NCBI GenBank assembly: GCA_964610175.1
Contig: CAZSVE010000111.1
Span: 1 to 8,156, forward strand
DNA: 8,156 bases
From: CAZSVE01 sp964610175
Lineage (GTDB): Bacteria > Pseudomonadota > Gammaproteobacteria > HK1
Direction of reading: 5' to 3'
A model generated the notes under the pieces. That model saw only the letters and a list, made by a program, of their open reading frames with translations. It searched no databases and was not told where the DNA came from. The position numbers were made by a program, and so were the translations under genes. How positions within the stretch are numbered: the stretch's first letter is position 1; each line of letters begins with the position of its first letter. Of this stretch, positions 1-5,366 are shown one piece after another.

Positions 1-60
1 GATTTCGTCGTCCTGTGCTCCAATCACGCCCAAGCTGAAGAGGCTATGACTTTAGACTTC

Positions 61-174
61 ATGTTTTAACTTGCTGCGTAACTTAAAAGTGTTAAAACAC
101 AAAGTCTGATGTTTTAGACAAGAACTGTGCCAGAAAATTTCCTTTCTGGCACAGTTACTTGCAAGTTAAAACAT
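61..174. repeat. Nested inverted repeats (outer 14-bp arms at 61-74 and 161-174)
   Basis: The outer arms ATGTTTTAACTTGC (61-74) and GCAAGTTAAAACAT (161-174) are perfect reverse complements. Inside them a second perfect pair, AACTGTGCCAGAAA (123-136) and TTTCTGGCACAGTT (143-156), forms a 14-bp stem with a 6-nt loop. The left outer arm can alternatively pair with GTTAAAAC at 91-98 (8 bp, using 63-70), so two folds compete. The stretch is AT-rich. The group II intron frame is closed by a TAA at 167-169 inside the right arm, so this element coincides with the 5' boundary of the intron remnant. It could be a small non-autonomous element, a terminator-like structure or the scar of a rearrangement. 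The pairing is seen directly; the role is unknown. Confidence 0.7.
123..156. repeat. Perfect 14-bp hairpin
   Basis: The arms at 123-136 and 143-156 pair without mismatch around the loop ATTTCC. The right arm is followed by ACTTGC and not by a T-run. On the complementary strand the hairpin is followed by TTGTCTAAAAC, again without an adjacent T-run. A classic intrinsic terminator is therefore not supported on either strand, although the stem itself is very stable. Confidence 0.7.
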
Positions 175-604
175 ATCAGTCCGCCATCATCTCGAAAACG
201 AGCTGAACCTGAATTCAAGCCCGGAGAAAACGCATATCGCAACTTTCTCCAAAGGCTTCGAATTCTTAGGCTTCAGAATATCCTCCTATTCGAGAACCAT
301 GCGCGGTAAGTCGGTAGTGAACTTCAAAACCAAAATCCGCGAAATTACCAAACGCTCCCATAATCTCGATGACGCCCTCATCGTACAGGTGAACCGGGTC
401 GGGCGCGGCACGGCGAATTATTTCGCAACCGCTTTCTCGCATAACCGCTCCCTGTTCAGAAGACTCGACCGATGGATTCGAATGCGCATGCGCTGCATGA
501 AGTTCAATCGCAAATGGACCAGCGATAATCGCAGAGTGCGGTTGAAAACCTTTCTTCGAATGGGACTTCTTAGCTTAGGGGATTTTTATCCTCAACCTGC
601 GTAA
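170..604 (+). pseudogene. ltrA: Group II intron reverse transcriptase/maturase, C-terminal fragment
   Basis: The frame is open from 170 to the TAA at 602-604, about 144 codons, and has no start codon at its true beginning; the first ATG is at 299. It reads through the end of an RT domain (SSPEKTHIATFSKGFEFLGF, about 203-262) into the maturase X domain (KIREITKRSHNLD, RGTANYF, LFRRLDRWIRMRMRCMKF, DNRRVRLK, MGLLSL). These match group II intron-encoded proteins of roughly 400-500 residues. The catalytic YADD part and fingers/palm are absent, so only about the last third remains. The frame is closed by a stop inside the inverted repeat at 161-174. I could not find an intron domain V in the bases after the stop, so the 3' ribozyme end also seems lost. 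The last 30 bases overlap the convergent truncated gene on the minus strand. It is a dead remnant. The family call is firm; the gene symbol is the generic one. Confidence 0.85.
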
Positions 605-1126
605 ATCAAAACAATCAACTCCCCGTAGGGGAAACTCCGGGCGGAGTCGCCCGATGCTTGACGCGGGCACGTCGGTAAATGGGGGGAATCGACCCCCTCG
701 CGGCAACGGGGAGGGAGTGGCGCAAGCCTCTCCCTTACCCAATACGATATGGTGGCGCACGGCCTCATAGGGCTTTCCGATAAGATCCTTCCTACTCTCG
801 TAAAGGGCCCGGATGTCCTTCTCATCCGGTTCCGGCATCGCGAGACGCTCGGCCCTGATCGCACCTTTGGTCTTTCCCAGCCGTTTGGCTTCTTTCTCGA
901 AGTAGATATCCGCCAGCGCCTTATCGAAGATCGGCTGCAATTCCCGGTAGTGTTTGCTCTCGAGTTCGAACAGGGACAATCGCGCCTCCGGTGACAATTC
1001 CGATTCCCGATACTCCACACCGTTCAGCTCGAACACCACGCGATCGGCGGCCAGGGTCTGGGCGGAAAAGAGCGCCAGGAGAAGAGTAACACCAGCAAAA
1101 CATGATCTCTTGTTGGACATTTTCAT
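575..1126 (-). pseudogene. Truncated exported SurA/parvulin N-domain-like protein
   Basis: The open frame has 183 codons. Residues 1-27 are a Sec signal peptide (MKMSNKR, then a hydrophobic stretch, ending near QTLAA), placing the product in the periplasm. Residues 28-128 resemble the helical N-domain found in SurA-type chaperones and in DsbA-family proteins with a SurA-like N-terminus: FELNGVEYRESEL, then FDKALADIYFEKEAKRLG, then LYESRKDLIGKPYEAVRHHI. This similarity ends abruptly at about 743. The remaining 55 residues are arginine/proline-rich and derive from GC-rich repeat-like DNA, so any catalytic domain (PPIase or thioredoxin-like) is missing. The first ATG (1124-1126) is preferred because an AGGA (complement of 1136-1139) lies nine bases upstream. 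The tail overlaps the intron remnant by 30 bases, convergently. The stub may be expressed but is unlikely to work as the family does. Confidence 0.6.
605..742. repeat. GC-rich repeat-like segment with several short hairpins
   Basis: This stretch contains CCCC-GTA-GGGG (621-631), the overlapping palindromes ACTCC-GGGC-GGAGT (634-647) and CGGGCG-GAGT-CGCCCG (638-653), and a GGGGG/CCCCC pair (682-686 with 693-697). It does not resemble the protein-coding DNA on its right, although the minus-strand frame of the truncated gene happens to stay open through it. It looks like a dispersed intergenic repeat or a decayed small mobile sequence inserted where the gene breaks off. Copy number in the genome cannot be judged from the window. 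Confidence 0.4.
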
Positions 1127-1187
1127 ACCACTATTTCCTATTGGTTCGTCGATTCTGGCTGCGCCGAACCTCGCTACTCGATAAAAA

Positions 1188-1217
1188 AAGGCAGAGCCCC
1201 TTGGGGAGCTCTGCCTT
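1188..1217 (-). terminator. Intrinsic terminator
   Basis: AAGGCAGAGC (1188-1197) pairs perfectly with GCTCTGCCTT (1208-1217), and a further CCC/GGG can pair inside with one bulged base. Read on the minus strand, the stem runs directly into seven T residues (complement of 1183-1189). It would end transcription coming from the micropeptide gene at 1346-1450 and separate it from the truncated gene at 575-1126. The reverse orientation lacks a T-run, so it acts one way only. Confidence 0.85.
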
Positions 1218-1345
1218 GGTCCACTGACCCGATCTCAAAGAGAAACGATTTGGACAATCGCAAGAGAATCGGTCGGATCAGAACAGGGCGGTGAGTGGCG
1301 TATCCACGTCACCATCGCGATGTTTTCCTTTACGTCGGTGTTTTT

Positions 1346-1450
1346 TTAACAGCAAGTACAGCCGCGCATAGGGCAATCACAAGCCCAGACCGAAGCGCTT
1401 GCCAGCCAAAACATCAACGTACCGCACACAATCGTCATGGCTTTTCTCAT
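1346..1450 (-). CDS. Exported cysteine-rich micropeptide (34 aa)
   Basis: I do not recognise this gene as a named family. It encodes 34 residues: a basic start (MRKAM), a hydrophobic core of about 12 residues, then LASASVWA, which fits a signal peptidase I site. The predicted mature part is CDCPMRGCTCC, eleven residues with five cysteines. Start choice rests on an AAAGGAG seven bases before the ATG at 1448-1450. A longer frame reaches further upstream but has no comparable start and does not look like protein. The gene ends at a TAA and is followed about 130 bases later by an intrinsic terminator, so it is probably a real transcription unit or the last gene of one. The dense cysteines suggest metal binding, disulfide chemistry or a short toxin-like peptide, none of which the sequence proves. 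A lipoprotein is less likely because VWAC is a poor lipobox. Confidence 0.6.
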   Translation of the reverse strand: MRKAMTIVCGTLMFWLASASVWACDCPMRGCTCC

Positions 1451-1457
1451 TCGATTT

Positions 1458-1464
1458 CTCCTTT
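1458..1464 (-). promoter_or_regulatory. Strong Shine-Dalgarno of the cysteine-rich micropeptide
   Basis: On the minus strand the sequence is AAAGGAG, then a seven-base spacer, then ATG. This is the best ribosome binding site in the window and is the main reason to accept so short a gene. Confidence 0.75.
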
Positions 1465-1594
1465 GTTCAAGGTTAAAAGGCGGTTGTGTTCGACGTCTCC
1501 ATGTTACTCCCCCCCTCCCCGAACAAGGCAACCCTTGTCCATATCCACAATGAAAGGCCATGAATCCGTTCAAAAAAATGATCCATACCAGCGC

Positions 1595-1637
1595 CCGTTC
1601 CCGCAGCGACACGGCATTCCCGCGAAGGCAGGAACGG
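1595..1637 (-). repeat. Imperfect hairpin, dispersed-repeat-like
   Basis: CCGTTCCCGC (1595-1604) pairs with GCAGGAACGG (1628-1637) over ten positions, with one G-U pair on the minus-strand RNA. The loop contains CATTCCCGCGAAGG, which resembles the ATTCCCGCGAAGGCGGGAAT sequences scattered between genes in many proteobacteria. It lies between the end of the prepilin-like gene and the micropeptide gene. A T-run on the minus strand (complement of 1571-1577) begins 17 bases beyond the stem, too far for a standard intrinsic terminator. The rest of 1451-1698 shows nothing I can name. Confidence 0.4.
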
Positions 1638-1698
1638 AATCCGACTGCCATGGACGGAGAACGATGTTTCGCTGCGGTTTGGTCGGGCCAGGACAGGA

Positions 1699-4593
1699 TC
1701 ATGGCATGACGATCTTTACCTGGTCCTGGAAACAGGCATCCAGGAAACCTTGACGCCGTCGCTCGAATGTGGAATCGGAATCGTCCAGGGAATGGACATT
1801 TTCTTTTTCGAAGTACCGATTTGGATTCGAAGCAGGGCGGATCTGGAGACAATCCGCTCCGTTCGTTGCCCTTCCTGCGGAGATTACCAGGGCCTCGATA
1901 TCGGCGCGGACGCCGATTCCCCCGGTGCCCACGGTCTTGAGCCTCAGGCAGTCATTGCCAAGGCGGCAATCGCCATTACCTCCCGGCAAGTGCGCCGATG
2001 ACGCCGCCATATAAATGAACTTGTACCAATGATTATCGAAAAACCAGGCGGGGAAATCGGGCGCCAGATCCAGTTGAATCCCCGATACCCCGATTGCGGT
2101 GGTTTCCGTGGCGGTTGCCGATTTCGTCCTTATCGCCGCATCCGCCACGGTGCGCCGGTTGACGGCATCCCGGTCTTGGACACCGATCAGGTTTTTGCCC
2201 AGCGGCATACCGGGGCGCGTCTCTGCGCTGCGAAGGCCGGCATTGTCACGGATAACGCCATCTCCCATAAAGGCGACATCGAATGTATAACGGCGTTTAT
2301 CGACGAATCCCGATCGGATAACGTATCTGTCGCCGTGGGCAAAACCGCCCGCCGAACCGTTGCCCCCCGAATCGCCCCCCGGATCACCCATGGATTCCAG
2401 CCAAAGGACCCCTTCCGCGTTGGCAAAGGCCCCCGGCCGACCCACCTCCCGAACGATTCCCCACCATCCCTTGCTCTGGTTCCCGATGGTATCCCCCGCT
2501 CGCACCCCGTTTTCCCGGAAGTGGGCCCCCGTATCCACCAGCGTCCGGGCATCACAGGTAATCGTGCCACCACCATGGGCAATATCGGCGCAATCGGCGT
2601 TCTTCTCCGGGATTATTTTCGTCGCGACCCGGATTCGGTATCGATCGCCGATGCGAAAATCGTTTCTTGTCCCGCCGTACGATTGGAAGGTCGCAACCCC
2701 GTGGTCCGTAACGAGCCTTATCACGCCGCGTGAACCGTCGGTGACATTCAGGGCGACATCCCCCGCCGAAACGCCCATCTCCCGGAAATCGGTATCGCTG
2801 TCTTCGAATCCCATCGATCCCAAGCCATGATTGCCGGTTACGGTCCCGGCAAGGTACCAGCGCCAATCCGTGCGCCCCCGGCAGCGAACGCTATCGCTGG
2901 TTTGCCAGGAACAAGACCCATTGGCCCACGGTACGGTTACGGAGGGACGGTCTACCCGGCAATTCCCGTTTTCGCCGTGGGCCGCCATCCGATTCCCCAT
3001 CTCGTCTTCCATGCCCGAACATCGAAGGGTGCCTTGCAGTGATTCAAGATACCCGACATTGTTTACCGAACGTGTCGTCTCCATGATGCCATCCGGGATC
3101 TTCCAGGCAACCGTAAACCCGGTCCGAAAGCACTCGCCCACGGCATGGAGCGGCAAGGCCCCCTCCCGTGTGTTCGGGATACCATTGAAGCGTGGGATCT
3201 CGTAGCTATCGCCGGGATCGAATGCCATGGTCTCGTCGGAAGCAAGCCTTCTCAGGGTAAGCGTTACCGAATCCGGCATCCCCGCCACCACGCCATAGGT
3301 CTCATCGCCGACATTTTCCACCATATCCCCGACCCCGATGCCAAGCGCGTCGAACCCCACGGATCGGCTCGCATCCCTCAAGGTATTCCCCAGGCTGCCA
3401 CTGGTGGCCATGCCCGATGTATCGACAAGGATCTCGTACCGGTCATTGTCATCGGGATCGCCGATTCGATTGGCATCGAAGCGATTATCCTCGCCATGGC
3501 GCAGCCCCTCCGAAGTCAGGGACAAGCTGCGACTGTCCACGGACTCTATGATGCCCTTGGAACCATCGCCGACATTTCGAACCACCTGCCCTCGCCGAAC
3601 CCCCGCGGCAATGAAATCCGCATTACCGTCGATGAGGGTACGGGCGGCATCCTCGGCGTTCTCGGTCACCCTGCCCGACACCATGGTCGCCGGATACGCG
3701 AACGGACTCATCCACGGATACACCCCGCTGGTTTCCCGGTAGTTATCCAACGCCTGATCGACTTCATTCAATACGCGCCGTTCCACCTTCATCATCAGCT
3801 CATCGACCGTGATGAAAACCAAGCGGTCATTGAAAACCGAATCCGCATCCGCCAGGACGAACTCCTCCCCATCGCTGCCACCACATCCCGCACGATTATC
3901 GAAGCAGCCATCGGAATCGCCATTACCGATACCGGTCCCGGCATGAATATCGAGATAATTCTCCGCGCCCGGCGCGCCACCGGAACGATCCTGTTCGCCC
4001 GACGCCTCGCCGGGCGCCACAAGCACCACGGCAACCCGATCCGAAATCGACCCACCCTCGCCATCGCGCACCGTAAACCAGGGGAACGGGGCGTTATCGG
4101 CAAGCTCGACATCGATCCTCGGATATCCGGCGGGCGACTGGTAGCGCCGGATCAGATTCCGCGATACCGCGTACCACAAACGCTCCGAAGCCCCATCCCT
4201 GACATCGACACCGAGCCCCCCGTGCGTCCTTTCACAAGGATTCGTCCTGCCACGCCAGGGAAGGCGCCCCAGCAAAAACGACGGATTGAACACGGCATCC
4301 CCCGACAGGCTTGCGCAATCGCTATCCCCATCATAATTGCCATCGGCGTTCCGATCCGGCCAGGGCATCGACCCCGGGGCACTCGGATGACTCACTGCCC
4401 AGCCTATCAGCGCCTGTTTCGCATGGAAAAGCGCCGCCATGCTCCTTTCGGCATGTTGTGAGCGATGGGATGAAAGCCGGCCTGGGTGGCCAAGAAAAAT
4501 GCCCGTGGAGACAAGCACGATGATCCCCAGGAAAAGCAGCAATACCGCACCGCTTCGACGACCCCGATGGGCAATCGGTTTCTTCGTGGGCAC
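1699..4593 (-). CDS. Large prepilin-like (GspK/PilX-type) protein with internal repeats
   Basis: The product has 964 residues from a GTG at 4591-4593. That start is chosen because it places a short basic leader (HRGRRSG) before the hydrophobic segment at residues 15-34, as in prepilins; cleavage would fall after G15 (SG/AVLLL). There is no Glu at mature position 5, as in GspK-like members. Residues 55-300 (HAKQALIGWAVSHP, LLGRLPWRG, LWYAVSRNLIRR, DRVAVVLVAPGEA, NDRLVFITVDELM) and the C-terminus (DFPAWFFDNHWYKFIYMAA, then DCLRLK) match a family of large pilin-like proteins I recall from gammaproteobacteria. Four repeats interrupt it (residues 319-388, 404-466, 595-654, 684-759). Cysteine pairs suggest export and folding outside the cytoplasm. 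The gap to the upstream Toprim-like gene is 59 bases. An AGAGAG tract abuts the GTG but is too close to be a good ribosome binding site, so the start is moderately certain. A role in a type IV pilus or type II secretion pseudopilus is inferred. Confidence 0.7.
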   Translation of the reverse strand: MPTKKPIAHRGRRSGAVLLLFLGIIVLVSTGIFLGHPGRLSSHRSQHAERSMAALFHAKQALIGWAVSHPSAPGSMPWPDRNADGNYDGDSDCASLSGDAVFNPSFLLGRLPWRGRTNPCERTHGGLGVDVRDGASERLWYAVSRNLIRRYQSPAGYPRIDVELADNAPFPWFTVRDGEGGSISDRVAVVLVAPGEASGEQDRSGGAPGAENYLDIHAGTGIGNGDSDGCFDNRAGCGGSDGEEFVLADADSVFNDRLVFITVDELMMKVERRVLNEVDQALDNYRETSGVYPWMSPFAYPATMVSGRVTENAEDAARTLIDGNADFIAAGVRRGQVVRNVGDGSKGIIESVDSRSLSLTSEGLRHGEDNRFDANRIGDPDDNDRYEILVDTSGMATSGSLGNTLRDASRSVGFDALGIGVGDMVENVGDETYGVVAGMPDSVTLTLRRLASDETMAFDPGDSYEIPRFNGIPNTREGALPLHAVGECFRTGFTVAWKIPDGIMETTRSVNNVGYLESLQGTLRCSGMEDEMGNRMAAHGENGNCRVDRPSVTVPWANGSCSWQTSDSVRCRGRTDWRWYLAGTVTGNHGLGSMGFEDSDTDFREMGVSAGDVALNVTDGSRGVIRLVTDHGVATFQSYGGTRNDFRIGDRYRIRVATKIIPEKNADCADIAHGGGTITCDARTLVDTGAHFRENGVRAGDTIGNQSKGWWGIVREVGRPGAFANAEGVLWLESMGDPGGDSGGNGSAGGFAHGDRYVIRSGFVDKRRYTFDVAFMGDGVIRDNAGLRSAETRPGMPLGKNLIGVQDRDAVNRRTVADAAIRTKSATATETTAIGVSGIQLDLAPDFPAWFFDNHWYKFIYMAASSAHLPGGNGDCRLGNDCLRLKTVGTGGIGVRADIEALVISAGRATNGADCLQIRPASNPNRYFEKENVHSLDDSDSTFERRRQGFLDACFQDQVKIVMP
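2317..2544 (-). repeat. Protein repeat 4 of the prepilin-like protein
   Basis: Residues 684-759 run from TLVDTGAHFRENGVRAGD to HGDRYVI. The shared pattern is an acidic-aromatic start, GVxxGD, a G-I/V-V turn, and a closing GDxYxI. This copy is the longest because of a Gly/Ser-rich loop (GGDSGGNGSAGG). Confidence 0.65.
2632..2811 (-). repeat. Protein repeat 3 of the prepilin-like protein
   Basis: Residues 595-654 run from GFEDSDTDFREMGVSAGD through NVTDGSRGVIRLV to GDRYRI. The DGSxGxI core is the same as in copy 1. Confidence 0.65.
3196..3384 (-). repeat. Protein repeat 2 of the prepilin-like protein
   Basis: Residues 404-466 run from TLRDASRSVGFDALGIGVGD through NVGDETYGVV to GDSYEI. It is separated from copy 1 by about 15 residues. 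Confidence 0.65.
3430..3639 (-). repeat. Protein repeat 1 of the prepilin-like protein
   Basis: Residues 319-388 run from TLIDGNADFIAAGVRRGQ through NVGDGSKGIIESV to NDRYEI. This copy is closest to the general pattern of such repeats: an acidic-F start, GVxxGD, NxxDGSxG, and a final DxYxI. Confidence 0.65.
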
Positions 4594-4652
4594 CTCTCTC
4601 GTGCGCCTTGGCCGTATCGAGTCCGTTATCCGGAAAATCTTGGACAAAACGA

Positions 4653-5366
4653 TCAAGAAATTTGGCTTTTGGGGTCTCCAGAAAGCTCCCGGAGGAACTC
4701 CTTGATGGCATCGAAAGAGGGGTGATCCAGGTTCCAATACCCTTTGTGGGCACCGATACCCAGTGAATTCGCGATGTCCTTCCGGGCGGCGAGATAGGTC
4801 TGTACCTTTGTCTTGGAACGATTGAGATGCCTTTCGTTTTCCGGCAGGACGGCCAGGCAACATTTCACATATTCATCCACGCAGGAAAAAACCGATTCTT
4901 CCCGCACGGACGCGAGGCAACGGTCTTCCAACATGCCCTTATCGGCGTTGTTGGGCATGATGAATATGCCGATCCGGATGTCTTTCCCTTGATCGTTTTT
5001 CCCGTCGATGAATATGCCGATCCGGATGTCTTTCCCTTGATCGTTTTTCCCGTCAATGATGGTTTTGGTGGCATTCGGCATGGGCAAATGGTGTTTTTCC
5101 AGAACGGAACGGATGCTCGAGAATGCCGCATCGGCCTTTTTATCCTCCGCATCACGGATAAAGCCGAGGGAACGAACCTCCGAGAATCCGGGTGAGTTGT
5201 ACAAGAGAGGAAACTCTACCTTGAATTTATCCTTGCCGCCGATATCGACCAATTGGACGTCTTCGATGCCGATGTGTTTCAACATGGCCTCGAAGAAATT
5301 ACACTCATCCTTGCCTTCCATCGCCAACAACCGAGAGGATTCGACCCTAAAATTCTTTCTCATCAT
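4653..5366 (-). CDS. DUF3226-type Toprim-like protein, partner of the adjacent ATPase
   Basis: The product has 237 residues. It matches the DUF3226 pattern: LLAMEGKDECNFFEAMLKHI (residues 13-32, with the first acidic residue E17), VDIGGKDKF (40-48), an acidic cluster RDAED (71-75), IFIMPNN (134-140), GMLED (144-148), CVDEY (162-166) and HKGYWNLDHPSFD (207-219). DUF3226 is related to Toprim nuclease folds such as the OLD nuclease half and DUF4435 (AriB), so nuclease or effector activity is plausible but not shown. Its first ATG (5364-5366) overlaps the TGA of the ATPase gene by four bases (ATGA). The second ATG, directly after, has a better-spaced GAGG, so the start is uncertain by one codon. 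An exact 48-bp in-frame tandem duplication doubles residues 105-120 just before IMPNN, inside the predicted core. Whether this allele is active is therefore open. Confidence 0.8.
   Translation of the reverse strand: MMRKNFRVESSRLLAMEGKDECNFFEAMLKHIGIEDVQLVDIGGKDKFKVEFPLLYNSPGFSEVRSLGFIRDAEDKKADAAFSSIRSVLEKHHLPMPNATKTIIDGKNDQGKDIRIGIFIDGKNDQGKDIRIGIFIMPNNADKGMLEDRCLASVREESVFSCVDEYVKCCLAVLPENERHLNRSKTKVQTYLAARKDIANSLGIGAHKGYWNLDHPSFDAIKEFLRELSGDPKSQIS
4959..5054 (-). repeat. Exact 48-bp tandem duplication (two copies)
   Basis: Bases 4959-5006 and 5007-5054 are identical over all 48 positions, and the match ends sharply at both edges. The unit encodes DGKNDQGKDIRIGIFI, so the protein carries these 16 residues twice in a row and the frame is kept. 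No third copy is present. Perfect identity implies a recent event, replication slippage, or an assembly artefact. Confidence 0.95.

Noticed and set aside
123..156. The strong hairpin as an intrinsic terminator or as a group IIC intron target site.
   Set aside because: Neither strand has a T-run next to the stem, and the preserved intron part is the 3' half, so the hairpin does not adjoin a true 5' splice boundary.
127..309. A 60-codon frame on the plus strand starting within the hairpin.
   Set aside because: It overlaps the group II maturase frame, which carries the clear family motifs in a different phase, and its own translation has no recognisable features.
1235..1315. A 26-codon frame on the minus strand between the micropeptide gene and the terminator, with an AAAGGA about ten bases before its ATG.
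   Set aside because: The spacing is poor, the product has no signal peptide or recognisable feature, and the stretch fits equally well as a 3' untranslated region.
1451..1852. The upstream extension of the cysteine-rich peptide frame to an ATG at 1852.
   Set aside because: It overlaps the end of the prepilin-like gene, crosses the hairpin-containing intergenic DNA, and lacks protein character; the internal ATG at 1448-1450 has the ribosome binding site and signal peptide.
3145..4461. A 438-codon open frame on the plus strand opposite the prepilin-like gene.
   Set aside because: It is antisense to a gene with recognisable protein motifs, its product is an arginine/proline/isoleucine-rich sequence without domain character, and such mirror frames are common in GC-rich DNA.
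4594..4863. A 90-codon N-terminal extension of the prepilin-like protein.
   Set aside because: It would overlap the Toprim-like gene in another frame and would bury the prepilin leader inside the protein; the GTG at 4591-4593 gives the expected short basic leader.
4959..5054. The two 48-bp units as a CRISPR-like or minisatellite array.
   Set aside because: There are only two copies with no spacers, and they sit in frame within a conserved coding sequence.
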